Made by a program: the position numbers and the translations under genes
The notes under the pieces: model-generated
What the model was told of the DNA's origin: nothing
The model's input: only the letters and a program-made list of their open reading frames with translations
Databases searched by the model: none
DNA from: Candidula unifasciata
Lineage: Eukaryota; Mollusca; Gastropoda; Stylommatophora; Geomitridae
DNA length: 64,000 nucleotides
NCBI GenBank assembly: GCA_905116865.2
Contig: CAJHNH020001112.1
Span: 1,650,932-1,714,931 of the forward strand
Direction of reading: 5' to 3'
In this document: positions 11,019-22,760 of the stretch, piece after piece
How the letters are laid out: each line of letters starts with the position of its first letter
Position numbering within the stretch: the first letter of the stretch is position 1

Positions 11019-12747
11019 AGTAGAAAGCAACCCAGCGGTAGAAAACAACATTGCTTACAAAGCAGCAGAAGCTAAACTAAAAAAAGAAACACTTCAAGCA
11101 ACTAGGAAGAGCTGGCAAGACAGAACCAAGAGCCTAAGTTTTGAAAAAGATGGGTCCAAACTCTGGAAACTAGTCAAGTGTCTAAATGGAGAAGCCCAAC
11201 AAGCCAATCCAATAGTAATAAATGAGGTCAATGAGATCAGATCAGGAAACTATGCTGCAAATATCCTTTTAAATCAGTTTAAATCTGTTAGTGATATTAA
11301 TATAGAAAAGTCCAGAGAAGATGAGGTAGTACAAAGAATAAAAGAACTCGAGGAGGCCAGCAAGAGTAAACCAGCAGAGAGCATCATGACAGATAAATTC
11401 TCAATGAGTGAACTTAACACAGGACTCAACCAGCTGAAATCCAACCAAGCCCCTGGCCCCGATAAAATCCCGAATGATATGTTACTACACATGGGTCTAA
11501 GAGCCAAAAAGAAATTATTAAACATCTTTAATGCCAGCTGGATTTTTAGTATAGTTCCTCCAGCCTGGAGGAAGTCTGAAATCTTCGTAATCCTGAAACA
11601 AGGAAAGCCGAAGAACAACGCAGACAGCTACAGACCCATCAGCCTCACTAGCTGTCTGTGCAAACTATTTGAAAGATTATTGAACAACCGACTGACCTGG
11701 TTCCTAGAGAAAAACTTCAAACTAATGGAGGAACTGGCAGGTTTTCGACGTTGCAGATCAACAGAAGACCAAATTACATTTATTGCTCAACACATTGAAG
11801 ATGCATTCCAGGAAAAATAGCACACTATTGCAGTCTGGGTGGATATGGAAAAGGCCTTCGACAAAGTGTGGAAAAATGGGCTGAAACAAAAGCTACTTGA
11901 AAGTGGAATATCCCATCACATGCTTGGGTGGATCGTAAAATATCTTGAAAATCGATCTGCAAGAGTCAAGATACAGGGTTCAAGGAGCAGATCAGTCTCA
12001 ATGACACATGGAGTTCCACAAGGCGGAGTTCTGTCCCCAATTCTTTTCCTAGTTTACATTAACGACATAAAATCAACCCTCTGTAATGGAGTTCAAACCG
12101 TTATGTATGCCGATGATCTGGCGCTACTGAGTTCAGAGGAGGACACTGAAAAAGCACAGACAAGGCTTCAAGAATCCTTCGGAACTCTAGAGAGGTGGTC
12201 CAATAGCTGGTACATGCCTGTAAATGGGGCCAAAACCACACACAACCATTTTCAGTCTCTCTAACCAAACCCCAGAAAGTTTCACTTAGATATGGCAGCC
12301 AGGCACTGATACATGATGACTCACCGTCATATTTAGGAGTAACCTTTGACTCAAGACTCACATGGAGAAAACAGATAGAAAAGACACAGAGCAAGGGACT
12401 CAAGAGAACACAACTGATGAGGAAGTTAGCTGGAACAGACTGGGGGGCAAACCTCAATGTCCTTAAGAGGACCTATACAGGCTATGTGAGGCCAACACTA
12501 GAATATGGAATAGCTGCTTGGGGCACAGCAGCTAAATCAAATTTTCAGAAAGTCTCAAAGATCCAAAACCATGCTCTCCGTATTATGACAGGGGCAATGC
12601 GCTCCACGCCCATATCAGATATGGAAACAATTACTGGTCTCCATAATCAGGAAGATAGGAGAGACACAAAGATCCTCACCCAGCTCTCCAAATACCACCA
12701 CTTTCAAGAACAACCCATGTACAGCCGACTGCAGAAACCCCAGAAGG
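11019..12747 (+). pseudogene. LINE ORF2 reverse transcriptase, broken
   Basis: Continues the endonuclease frame with interruptions, including a TAG at 11818-11820 and a frameshift after about 12260. Visible RT blocks: NQAPGPDKIPNDMLLHMG, then YRPISLTSCLCKLFE, DMEKAFDKVWKNGL, HGVPQGGVLSPILFLVYIND and MYADDLALLSSEEDT with the YADD catalytic core. The last part (TYTGYVRPTLEYGIAAWGTA) is the connector. The protein stops at 12747, where the insertion ends, and the RNase H part is found inverted at 8650-9190. With an APE endonuclease and RNase H, this is an I-group-like non-LTR retrotransposon. Confidence 0.88.
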
Positions 12748-13317
12748 CAAGTACAGCAGTGAGAGTGTCGGCTTTCTGTTGTGTCAGTTTGGTGACTTCG
12801 TGGTATGTGTCCTCACGGGCTATCTTCAGTTCTGCCATCTCCTTTCTTCGCTCCTCCCTTTCTTCTTGTTGGCGCCTTTCTTCTGCTACATGGGACGCTT
12901 TAAACCTTGCGATTGGAGAGCTGATGCTTGCTTTAGTATTTGCGGCTTCTTTTAGGTTTTCGGTATGTTGTGCTGCGTAGGCTTTTCTATCCTCTTTCAT
13001 GGCTTTTATTTCTCCCAGCATCAGGGAGATTAGCTCGTGCGTCTCTGCTTTTTCGGCAGCGGCGGCAGTTTTCACTTTCTGTAGTTCGGCTTTCAATTCC
13101 GAAATCACATGTACCAGTTCGGGGTCTCTGGTGGCTGCGTTTTTCTTCTCATGTGCTCTAGTGGTTTTTGGTTGTCTGGCGGGCTGGCTTCTCGGCTGGT
13201 TGGTGCAAGCCGAGCTGGTTGGTCTGGGCGTCTGGTACCTTTTTGTCGAGTCTGGGCGGTGCGTGTTTCTTGATACGGCACTGGACACCCCATTTGGAAC
13301 TCAAAGAAAGTAAACAT
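12748..13317 (-). pseudogene. LINE ORF1, N-proximal coiled-coil part
   Basis: The minus-strand frame (194 codons) has a Pro/Arg-rich start. A strong coiled coil follows, rich in Lys/Glu/Ala, including SELKAELQKVKTAAAAEKAE and EERRQQEEREERRKEMAELK. It ends at LTQQKADTLTAVL, where the 4.1-kb insertion splits it. The copy at 28640-29200 has the same order of segments. The upstream zinc-knuckle part present in the 29-kb copy is replaced here by the (TTC)n array that begins at 13326. Confidence 0.75.
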
Positions 13318-13325
13318 TTATAACT

Positions 13326-13981
13326 TCCTCTTCTTCTTCTTCTTCTTCTTCTTCTTCTTCTTCTTCTTCTTCTTCTTCTTCTTCTTCTTCTTCTTCTTCT
13401 TCTTCTTCTTCTTCTTCTTCTTCTTCTTCTTCTTCTTCTTCTTCTTCTTCTTCTTCTTCTTCTTCTTCTTCTTCTTCTTCTTCTTCTTCTTCTTCTTCTT
13501 CTTCTTCTTCTTCTTCTTCTTCTTCTTCTTCTTCTTCTTCTTCTTCTTCCTTCTTCTTCTTCTTCTTCTTCTTTCTTCTTCTTCTTCTTCTTCTTCTTCT
13601 TCTTCTTCTTCTTCTTCTTCTTCTTCTTCTTCTTCTTCTTCTTTCTTCTTCTTCTTCTTCTTCTTCTTCTTCTCCTTCTTCTTCTTCTTCTTCTTCTTTC
13701 TTCTTCTTTCTTCTTCTTCTTCTTCTTCTTCTTTCTTCTTCTTCTTCTTCTTTCTTCTTCTTCTTCTTCTTCTTCTTCTTCTTCTTCTTCTTCTTCTTCT
13801 TCTTCTTCTTTCTTCTTCTTCTTCTTCTTCTTCTTCTTCTTCTTCTTCTTCTTCTTCTTCTTCTTCTTCTTCTTCTTCTTCTTCTTCTTCTTCTTCTTCT
13901 TCTTCTTTTCTTCTTTCTTCTTCTTCTTCTTCTTCTTCTTCTTCTTCTTCTTCTTCTTCTTCTTCTTCTTTTTCTTCTTCT

Positions 13982-14028
<47 letters not shown>

Positions 14029-14177
14029 TTCTTCTTCTTCTTCTTCTTCTTCTTCTTCTTCTTCTTCTTCTTCTTCTTCTTCTTCTTCTTTTTCTTCTTC
14101 TTCTTCTTCTTCTTCTTCTTCTTCTTCTTCTTCTTCTTCTTCTTCTTCTTCTTCTTCTTCTTCTTCTTTTTCTTCTT
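13326..14177. repeat. Long (TTC/GAA)n array
   Basis: About 850 bp of almost pure TTC triplets with scattered single-base slips (TTTC, TCC). Homopurine on one strand. The 342-codon Lys/Arg/Glu frame across it is a repeat artefact. It abuts the 5' side of a LINE ORF1 copy. Confidence 0.97.
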
Positions 14178-14289
14178 AGCGTTCACAGGTGGACAGTTCT
14201 GGTGATTCGTCCACCCCTGGACTTTTGTCTTGTTTGTCTTCCAGAACCCAGAAGTGATCGCTTATATAATTTGAAGCCCTAACTCTAGC

Positions 14290-14450
14290 TGCAATATAGC
14301 AGACCATGAATATGGTCTAACGGCTGAACGCGGTTTCTGGGACCTCTCCACGGGTGATTCTCATCCACATGGTGGCACTTTGTGTCATCGGGTGTTTATC
14401 GCTTGTGTGATGTCCTAGTTAGGTAAAATGTACTACTACTACTAATTCCA
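14290..14450. repeat. Repeat family B copy
   Basis: Shares CGGGTGTTTATCGCTTGTGT and the CCACATGGTGGCACTTTGTG block with copies near 15385, 20185 and 23915. Probably a SINE-type family. Ends in (TAC)n. Confidence 0.65.
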
Positions 14451-14469
14451 ACTGCCAAGATTATTTTTT

Positions 14470-14690
14470 TACGTGCGCAATAATACACACGGGCGTCCGT
14501 TCTTTACTAACCAGAGACAAGTGGAAATTACTAGAAGCCCATGTGAAAAAAGACCAGCCTTCATCGGGGTTTGAACATGGGACCTCCAGCACTCAAGGCT
14601 GATGCCATACCTCGAGACCACGCAGCGCTCTTTTCTTCTTCTTCTTCTGTGTTCATCCGAAGATGTAATTGCTTGTGTCCGTTTACAGCA
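14470..14690 (-). repeat. tRNA-derived SINE, antisense, plus family D end
   Basis: On the - strand the sequence has GTGGTCTCGAGGTATGGCA (A-box-like) and CATGTTCAAACCCC (B box), then a body of about 100 bp. It is joined at 14634 to a GAA tail and the inverted family D segment seen at 2130. Confidence 0.6.
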
Positions 14691-14799
14691 TAGCTGCGTT
14701 ATTTGTATCTAATATTCTGGTAATGATTACAGACACCCGCATAGGCTGTCAATGGTTTCTCATGCTTTTTTTTTTTCGGTGGTTAAACAGTTTTTAATT

Positions 14800-15180
14800 T
14801 TAAGCAGACATGTTCACTTGGCGCTTCGTCAGATAGTCATATTTTTGACAAAGATATGTTCAGATATTGCTTCGATGGAGTATATCTTACTTCTGAAAAG
14901 GACACATCTATGTACTGCTTTGACAGATTGAATCAAATTTACAACAAAGACATGTTCATTTTAAACTTCGACAGAACCACATTTCTGATAGACAAGTGTT
15001 GCTGTGGTGTTTTCCCAGATAAAATCACATTTCTGGCAAGACCTTCCATTTTTTTTTTTTTTTTTGCACAGACTCACATTCACTTTAGACACATGTTCAT
15101 GTAGTGTTTCGACATACTTAATCACGTTTCTGACAGACATCATGTCCATATAGAGCTTCGTCAGAGATAATCAATCTGTA
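14800..15180. repeat. Degenerate tandem repeat, period about 55-60 bp
   Basis: The pattern GACA-ATGTTCA-n-TTCGACA-n-CACATTTCTGA recurs roughly six times with heavy divergence. An interior T run lies at 15050-15066. No coding function evident. Confidence 0.5.
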
Positions 15181-15384
15181 ATCAAAGACCTACTCCCGCA
15201 CTGCTTAAAAAAAAAAAAAAGAATTGTAAAAAATATTCAGTGTCTGATTCACACAGACAACAAAATGAGACATGACAACGAAGAAGTATTGCTTCTTCTC
15301 CATAGGACAAGGAACGGTGTCTGTAGCATGACCTATCTAAGGTCATGGTCTGTAGGTAAGGGGCCTAACTGACTGACTGTCTTT

Positions 15385-15570
15385 TTACCCCACCAGGACA
15401 TCACACAAGCGATAAACACCCGATGACACAATGTGCCACCGTGTGGATGAGGATCACAGTGGAGAGGTCCGAGAAACCGCCTTCAGCCATTAGAACATAT
15501 TTATGGCCGGGCTATATTGCGACCCCTGGCAAGAGCTTGAGTAGGGCTTCAAATAAGGAAAAATGTCATT
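15385..15570. repeat. Repeat family B copy
   Basis: Contains CATCACACAAGCGATAAACA and the CCGTGTGGATGAGGATCAC ... CTATATTGCGACCCCTGG blocks, antisense to the copy at 14290. Confidence 0.7.
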
Positions 15571-15714
15571 CTAAAAAGGACGGAAAGTATTATGAGAAAA
15601 GTGAAAGGGACCTGTTAAACGGGTCATTCTAGCCTGCCTTCTCTGCTGCCATTTTTCTTGAAGCGTCACAGAAACAGACGTTCGCCTCGCAGTCCGGTCT
15701 TATGCAGCAGTCTC

Positions 15715-16110
15715 CCAAGTGTCAGATTTCTCCTCTACTTCTTCGCTTTCACCGGCTGTAAACTCCAGTGGAAAGTTTTGTTTGTTCGTCCACCTTTGGA
15801 CATTAGCTTTGTTCCAGAACCGGAGTGTTGCATGCTCACCCGTTTTACAGATATGACTTACTTGTATGCAGATTGTTGGTTCCCTGCCTCTCAGACATAT
15901 GCATTTCGACTTCGAAGAAAGCACCCAATTAGTCGACTCTTATGACATGCTTGTTGTGGAGGCAGTGGGTTTGTTCTTGTTTTCCCCACAATGGGGTCCC
16001 GGAACCCACACGCGGAAGTGTCAGATGCATTCTGAATTTCAACGATTCCCCCTTTTAGTGGACTTCTACGACATGCTTGTTGGTAAGGCCCCGGGAACCC
16101 ACACAGGGAA
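15715..16110. repeat. Repeat family C copy
   Basis: Shares ACCGGCTGTAAACTCC, GTCCACCT, CGTTTTACAGATATGA, TTCCCTGCCTCTCAGAC and GACTCTTATGACATGCTTG with copies at 19228-19490 and, more diverged, 53575-53785. A partial second unit follows at about 16005-16110. Confidence 0.7.
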
Positions 16111-16623
16111 AAATAAACAATTAGTAAATACGCCGTACAAGTACGGAAGCTGACAGTAGGACTCATAATCTTGTGGCCTAAATTATAAGAATGTACAACA
16201 TTTCAAACGTCGACAGTAGAATCTCCTGTCTGAAGTTTGCTCTCACTGCTAGGCTGGAGTTGGTTAACACTAAAATACTTAAACGTTGTATAGGAAACAG
16301 TAGACACCGGAACCTGGCACTCAGGCAGAGTGAGACCCCCCCCCCCCGCCCCCACCTATCCTTTTCACCTCAAATTTTTTTTTTTTAAAGTAGGGAAAGA
16401 GATATTCTTCTCCTTTGATAATTTTAGGGAACAGAGCACCCTCTCCCCCTCCTATCCCGACCCCACCACCCCCATCACATATGTCCTCCTTTTGAACATC
16501 CGTTCATACATTTCATATTATTTTAAACAGTATTATATTTTTTTTAAATCAGTACACAGTTAAAGAGACAAATTTTTATTAATATTATTATTATTAATAT
16601 TATTATTATTATTATTATTATTA
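16111..16623. other. No gene seen
   Basis: C- and T-rich low complexity at 16337-16385 and an ATT-type microsatellite at 16577-16623. No recognised coding sequence. Confidence 0.4.
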
Positions 16624-16955
16624 GGACATGTTCACGTTTCCTGACCCATTTACACACTGTCTCAGTCTCAACTAGGTCAGAGGGATGTCACTTTGTTCTG
16701 CTTTCCTCGAGAAGAGTCTCTTGTCTGACCTAGGTTGAGGCTGTGGTTATGGGGGTTTGGGTTAGGGCCAGATTTACATGTTCTGGAGTCGTTGAAAGCT
16801 GTGTCGTCGTGTAGTATCGAACACGCGACATCGGCGCTGATGTAGCCTAATTGGAGGAAAGACAACGTGACACCCCTCCAACATAGAAGAGTCTGAGAAA
16901 GTAGGAATGAAAGGTCGGCCAGTGTGTAGACGGGCAGGGAAACGTGAACATGACC
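16624..16955. mobile_element. MITE-like element with inverted terminal repeats
   Basis: The left end GGACATGTTCACGTTTCC and the right end, reverse-complemented GGTCATGTTCACGTTTCC, form matching inverted termini of about 36 bp. They are followed by a longer imperfect match (CTCAGACTCTTCT, GTGTCAC blocks). Both sides have ATTATTA-type flanks, so the exact target duplication is ambiguous. No coding capacity. Confidence 0.6.
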
Positions 16956-17415
16956 TATTATTATTGCGCCATTAAAACAAGGCCTCGGCCCCTTGAAACC
17001 CACACCCCTCTAAATTTGTAAGAAGGTTATGTGTTCTCCGTGGCGACGCTCCTGGAGGAAGCAGTGTCAACCCGGGGTTAATCCTACCTTGACTAAACAA
17101 ATGAGATGTAGTATTTAATTAACGTTTACAGCTGAAGAATAAAACTGTGTATAAAGGACTCATAAAACTCCGAATAGGACTCGTGGTTAAAAAAGGCTGG
17201 TGTGGCGATTACCGGTGCCCTAAATACATACTTACAAAATACCACTTTCAATTTGTAGACCATCGTTGTTGCTGTTTTTGTTTTTGGCCTGTTCAAACAC
17301 GTTTGTTAATGTGAGAATAAATCAAATTTGTGTTGCCTGTGTCTGCCTCCAAGGTCAATAAAAGCCATATGGTGCAAGAGGAAATAATACAGTTTTGATC
17401 ATGCTTCCTGTGATC
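16956..17415. other. No gene seen
   Basis: Unique-looking AT-rich sequence without identifiable features. Confidence 0.35.
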
Positions 17416-18250
17416 AAGCACGTTGACATCATCGTCAGGTAGCAGGTCCTTTGCAGAACGTCGCTCTCATCACGATATGCCTGAAAGAAACTCGGTCTCT
17501 TGCTTGCTCTCACGTTTTGTATACTTACAAGTTCAAAGAGTCACTTTTATAATCTGCCCATTTTCGTGGCGGTCGGCCCAGCTCATCTTTCCTGGTACCA
17601 TGCCTTCTGCTATTATCTGTTCCAGTCCCATAGCGCTTATGATCACGAAATTATTTAAGCTTCTGAGACAAGATGCTGCTTATTAGCAAATCTCTCTTGA
17701 TGTTTAAATCTTTAAATGTCAGTGTTTTTGTTTTTCTCTTCTTTATCTATTGTATTCTGAGAATCTTTCTACATCATTTCAGCTCAAATGCCCCTATTGT
17801 ATTCTGAGAATCTTTCTACATCATTTCAGCTCAAATGCCCCTATTGTATTCTGAGAATCTTTCTACAGCATTTCAGCTCAAAAGCCTCTATTTTCTTTCT
17901 TAAAGACTTGGAGATAGTCCACGACTCGCATCCATGTGTTGCTACACGGAAGATGCATGCTCTCAAAATTGTTACTTTGATCTCCTTGCTCCTTCTTAAC
18001 CATAGACTTTTAATGCTGCTTAATCTTCGTATTGATCAGGCAATCCTCCTTCTGACCACTGTCGAACAGACCCCATTGGTATTTCTCACAGAGCCTAGAT
18101 ATTCAAAGTTTGTGACATTTTCAGTTGCTTTATTATTTATTGTTATTTTTGGGTGACAACCGGTGCATGATGACAACATTGCTGAAAATCTCTTATCACG
18201 TCCATGTCGTAACTGTAGTGAACACATATCACAAACATCGGCCACCAGCT
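17416..18250 (-). pseudogene. LINE reverse transcriptase tail with internal triplication
   Basis: The minus-strand frame at 18245 contains NVTNFEYLGSVRNTNG, the segment just after the RT active site in RTE-like elements. Broken frames continue left toward 17420. A 47-bp unit (TGTATTCTGAGAATC ... AATGCCCC) is repeated three times in tandem at 17751-17891, inside the former coding region. The element is dead. Confidence 0.65.
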
Positions 18251-18930
18251 AGATGACTTCGTCGACGGTCAGGACAGTAGCAGGATCAGTCTCCTTTGAT
18301 CGCATGAGTCCTTTGCAGGGCTCTTGGTGGCCTACAATGCTAAACCTATTGTATATATCGCACATAACCAAGTCACAATTATAACCTTAAGTTCATCTTT
18401 CGGGGATGCTGATTGAAGGTGACGATATTTTCCCCCAGGCAAAGCAACGGAACATGTCACAAACATTTTGGAAGGTTGGTCCAATGGATATGTTTGATAC
18501 ACTTACCATTTTAGCTATGGCCCATCGAAGACGCTTGGGCAGTGTTGACAGAGAGCGATAGCATGACTGCAGGAAGATACTGGGCTGCGAGAAGTTGATA
18601 GATTAGGAGTTGTCCACTCTGCCCTACAAACGTTGCTTGATCGATCTAATGCAGCTGGCAGTGTCGCAGAAGAACACAGGTCAGGACGTCCAAAGACTAC
18701 CACTGGACGATAAGACACAAGTGGCCTGTCAATTATTTTGAGCAGTTTATATAACTTTTTTTTTAGATGTCCAACGGGCTCTGCATGACTGGTCTGTCAT
18801 CCAAACTGAGATTTGTATTTGGTTAAATCTCATGATGGTAAACCATTAGGTAGAAACCCGGAAGGGACAAGCGATCGGTCGATAGCTTTCTGCGTAAATT
18901 TGTGCCAAACATAGGTAATCAATTTGTTCA
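18251..18930. other. No gene seen
   Basis: Probably decayed retroelement sequence. No motif could be identified with confidence. Confidence 0.35.
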
Positions 18931-18934
18931 TCAC

Positions 18935-19120
18935 GCTTTTTGATGTCTTCAAATTAGAGGACCCTTTTATGCTACGCCTTCATATGTATTAGGCATAGAA
19001 TAGACATATATTATAGACCAATCGACACTCAGTGGTTGATGTGGTCTACATCACACAGACCACCTTTACTTCCGAGGACTGTGCCTGGTACCCATTTAGG
19101 GCTAGTTTGACCTGGGAGCG
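18935..19120 (-). repeat. SINE family A, antisense
   Basis: Antisense family core: AGACCAATCG, GATGTGGTC, CACCTTTACTTCC, GGTACCCATTTAGGG, GACCTGGGAGCG. Confidence 0.7.
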
Positions 19121-19227
19121 ATTGTCTAGCGGCTACACCGGTGACGGAGATATGGTTTGATAGGACGAATGATAAGAACACAGGGACAGATCAAAAGAAT
19201 AATGAAGGTGTCGAAGAAGAAACTTCT

Positions 19228-19490
19228 GTTTCTTCATCGCGTTCCCCGGCTGTAAACTCCGATGAAAAGTTCGGGTGGTTCACCCACCTCCAAATTGTAG
19301 TCTTGTTCCAGAACTTGAGTGCTGTGTGTACATCCGCTTTACAGATCTGAATTATGTGTATGCAAAATGTTGGTTGCTTGCCTCTCAGGCAGATGCATTC
19401 CGATTGCAAAGGATGTCCCCAGCTAGTAGACTCCTATGACATGCTTGATAGGGTGGGTCAATTCTTGTTTTCCCTATAATGGGACACAGG
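19228..19490. repeat. Repeat family C copy
   Basis: Matches 15715-15985 in the same orientation with many substitutions. Confidence 0.7.
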
Positions 19491-19639
19491 AAACCAAACG
19501 AGAAGTGAAAGAAAGTGATTGACGAAAAGAACTTATAGCCCACATCACACAGTGACAATCTTCATTTTTGATCAAATGATGAAAAGGAGAATACTGGACT
19601 AAATCGTAAAGATATGAAAGTGGAACGAGAATCGAAACA

Positions 19640-20085
<446 letters not shown>

Positions 20086-20184
20086 AGTGGCTGGTGCAGG
20101 ACAGTTTAACATCATGGCAGGGAAAAATCGTCTGTGCTAGAATTGACTGAAAGTACACAGTAAGGTAAGGTAAGGTAAGTTGTA

Positions 20185-20350
20185 CCCCACTAAGACATCA
20201 CAAAAGCGATAAACACCCGGTGACACAATGTGCTACCATGCGGACGAGTATCACCCATAAAGCGGTCCCAGAAACCGCTTTCTGCTGTTAGGCCATATTT
20301 AAGGCTCGGCTATATTTAGGGCCCATGGCAAAAGCCAGGGTGGCGCTTCA
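20185..20350. repeat. Repeat family B copy
   Basis: Same order of blocks as 15385-15570 (GACATCACAAAAGCGATAAA, CGGTGACACAATGTG, AACCGCTTTCTGC), preceded by a short (GGTAA)n run at 20161-20178. Confidence 0.65.
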
Positions 20351-20689
20351 AAAAAATGGCATCATACAGGGGAAAATGCTATATAATAATCAAAGTACAC
20401 GAGGCAGAATTATGTGGATGTACATGACTCCAACGCCATACGTCAAAAATTAATTTTTTTTTTTTTACAGCTTTGCTTTTTTAACACCCCAGAGCAACAT
20501 ACCAATAATTAAAGTGACAGCGTTTTTAGAATACGAGTTAAAGTAACATATGTTTGGTACTAAAAAAGGTAGCTACCAATGGTTCAGTAGGTGCAGTGCA
20601 CACTGAAAATGGTTTGAGTGACTGGTTTTCGGTGGAATCTGGAGTAAAATATAGTTGCATTCTATTTGCCTTGTTGTTGGAGCAGCTGT

Positions 20690-21040
20690 TGATTGGGTAA
20701 TGAACAGATATTGCAAAGGGAATATTGGCTTTGATTGGGTAATAAACAGGTGCTGCAAAGACAATACTGGCTTTGATTGGGTAATGAACAGAGGCTGCAA
20801 AGACAATACTGGCTTTGATTGGGTAATAAACAGATGTTGCAAAGGGAATATTGGCTTTGATTGGGTAATGAACAGAGGCTGCAAAGACAATACTGGCTTT
20901 GATTGGGGAATGAACAGGTGCTGCAAAGACAATACTGGCTTTGATTGGATAATGGACATATGTTGCAAAGGCAATACTAGCTTTGATTGGGTAATGAACA
21001 GATGTTGCAGAGGTAATACTGGCTTTGATTGGACAGAGAA
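20690..21040 (+). repeat. 42-bp tandem repeat (14-codon unit)
   Basis: Eight to nine copies of a 42-bp unit containing GATTGGGTAATGAACAG and AATACTGGCTTT. The period is a multiple of three, so both strands stay open. On + it gives a 14-residue unit centred on FDWVMNRCCK. The surrounding sequence gives no start context, splice signal or homology, so I read it as a minisatellite. Confidence 0.8.
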
Positions 21041-21284
21041 CAGACAACATGAAGATCTCAATTTCGTAGAAGGTATTGTTCTGTAAAGTAGAATCAACAG
21101 ACACACAAAGAAAAACAAACAATTTGTCGTTTATATCATAAAAAATAGAAATAAAAAATAGCTAAGTTATGAGAAAAGAAATATATAAAAGATAACATTC
21201 GGATCATGTAGATGTCATGCTAAACAACAAATCATTAAACAAAAAGGGCCATTTCACTTACTAGGGTAGGCATTTTGACTCTCA

Positions 21285-21520
21285 AGGAGAGCCCGGCTCT
21301 CTAGCGCAGTTGGCTAAACCGGATTGCGCGGAGACCGGGAGACGAACTCCTTGTGGTCCGGGTTAAATCCCGGGGGTAGGCAGGAAAGCCACAGTTATCC
21401 CAGATTTACGGTATTTACAATGGAAACAAGGCCGAAAGGTTGCGATATCCATAATACCGAGCCTAAGGGTTAACAACTCATGGCTTCTGGATACTAAAAC
21501 AAACAAACAAACAAACTGTC
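21285..21520 (+). repeat. tRNA-derived SINE with (CAAA)n tail
   Basis: The head has CTCTAGCGCAGTTGGCTAAA (A box) and CCGGGTTAAATCCCGGG (B box in an intact stem). A body of about 110 bp follows, then AAACAAACAAACAAAC at 21497-21516. Confidence 0.75.
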
Positions 21521-21599
21521 AAGGATAAACGACGAAGTCAGATGAGACAGATTTTGTGATCTTCACAGAGGACATAAGAGTACATGGGCATTTACAGCT

Positions 21600-21950
21600 C
21601 GCTCTTCAGGCAGAACAGCTAAAGAAGCCAGAGGTGCCTTCTCCATTACTACCAGACTACTCCCGCGTGTGTGTGCTGAGTGATTCTTTGAGCATGATCC
21701 GGTTGGTCGAGGCAGGCTGGTTACGCAAACAGTGAATGGAGTCATTGAAAAACTGTGTATGTAGTTACCTTCATATTCGTCCCAGGGCATGCAGGCGTTG
21801 TTGGTAATGAAAATGATAATAGACTGGCAGGTGCTGCATTAATTGAAGATGGTCGGCCCATGGATCACGCAGACATTTTCATTGCCTTGGAGACAGTGGA
21901 CGTTCTGGGGTTTTTGGGAGCAACATGTCCACATCACTGCTAAGAATACG
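21600..21950 (+). pseudogene. LINE RNase H fragment
   Basis: Frame at 21775: VPGHAGVVGNENDNRLAG, the C-terminal RNase H motif, preceded in another frame by SDSLSMIRLVEAGWLRKQ. The frame change and missing RT mark a dead 5'-truncated copy. Related to pieces at 23145 and 56520. Confidence 0.7.
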
Positions 21951-21959
21951 ATAACTGGG

Positions 21960-22400
21960 AGTAAAGATCAGCACAGCCAAGCACGAGAAGCACAACGAAC
22001 GCACACGAAGTCATGTTAACATACACAGGACTGGCACTATTAACGGGGCCACGCTGATGAATATGTTGAGAGTGGAATCTGAGCGCCTATAAATGTGTCC
22101 GTAGTGCTTTGAAGATAATCTAACTCATAACTGAAAGCAAAAACAGTCTTTAGAAACCTCAACAAAATATGAAGCTCCGGATTATACAGATTAAAGACCA
22201 AACTACGAATCTTCAACTCTAATGTTATTTACATTCTAACATTTCCTAGCGAAAGTTGAAGAACTGCCAAAGATATGGAACGAACGTTAATTACATTTGA
22301 AAATAATGTCTGAGACAAAACATGAACATAAAATGGACAGATAGGCCAACAGGGAGGAACTCAGGCAGACAACGAAACGATGAGAGTGACTTCACACCCC
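21960..22400. other. No gene seen
   Basis: Unique-looking sequence upstream of the XPNPEP-like exon 1. It may contain distal promoter sequence, but nothing specific is visible. Confidence 0.3.
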
Positions 22401-22401
22401 C

Positions 22402-22408
22402 TATAAAA
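22402..22408 (+). promoter_or_regulatory. Candidate TATA box of the XPNPEP-like gene
   Basis: TATAAAA lies 353 bp before the proposed start codon in otherwise non-repetitive sequence. The transcription start is unknown, so this is a position-based guess. Confidence 0.2.
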
Positions 22409-22760
22409 CCGTAACTAAGCAATTATGATTAACTCGGGCAGGAAATGTAAATTATAAAGTAGACCGCGTGACATACGTACCAGGCCGTGTGTTTGTTTAT
22501 AATGTTGCGGGAACGTACAAATGCTGTCAGTAATTCTTTCGTTGTTGGTGCGGGGGTTCATGTATTTGAATCTCGGGTTAGTTCAAGTCAGAAACTTTGT
22601 TTAGATGTTGACAAAGATATTTACTGTGTTAACGCAACTGCTGTTTTGATGTTATCTTCCCCAAGGTCGTCATTTCTTGAGGAGTTCGGTTGCTTTAACG
22701 CTTGCGTAAAAATTGATAACTGACAACGTTGAAATTAAATTATCGGATCAGGCATTTAAG

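Larger units (their letters stand above)
8624..12747. mobile_element. Rearranged (5'-inverted) LINE insertion with 13-bp TSD
   Basis: The segment lies between direct repeats CAAGTACAGCAGT (8611-8623 and 12748-12760) and splits a LINE ORF1. Its left edge is a GAAGAAG tail on the - strand followed by RNase H (- strand). The rest carries endonuclease and RT on the + strand, ending in mid-protein at the right edge. A 3' part in one orientation with the 5' part inverted is what twin-priming produces during LINE insertion. An extra scrap of another LINE's 3' end at about 9200-9335 (-) makes the junction complex. Confidence 0.65.

Noticed and set aside
13158..14186. 342-codon Lys/Arg/Glu-rich frame
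   Set aside because: It is the translation of the (TTC)n array running into ORF1 sequence.
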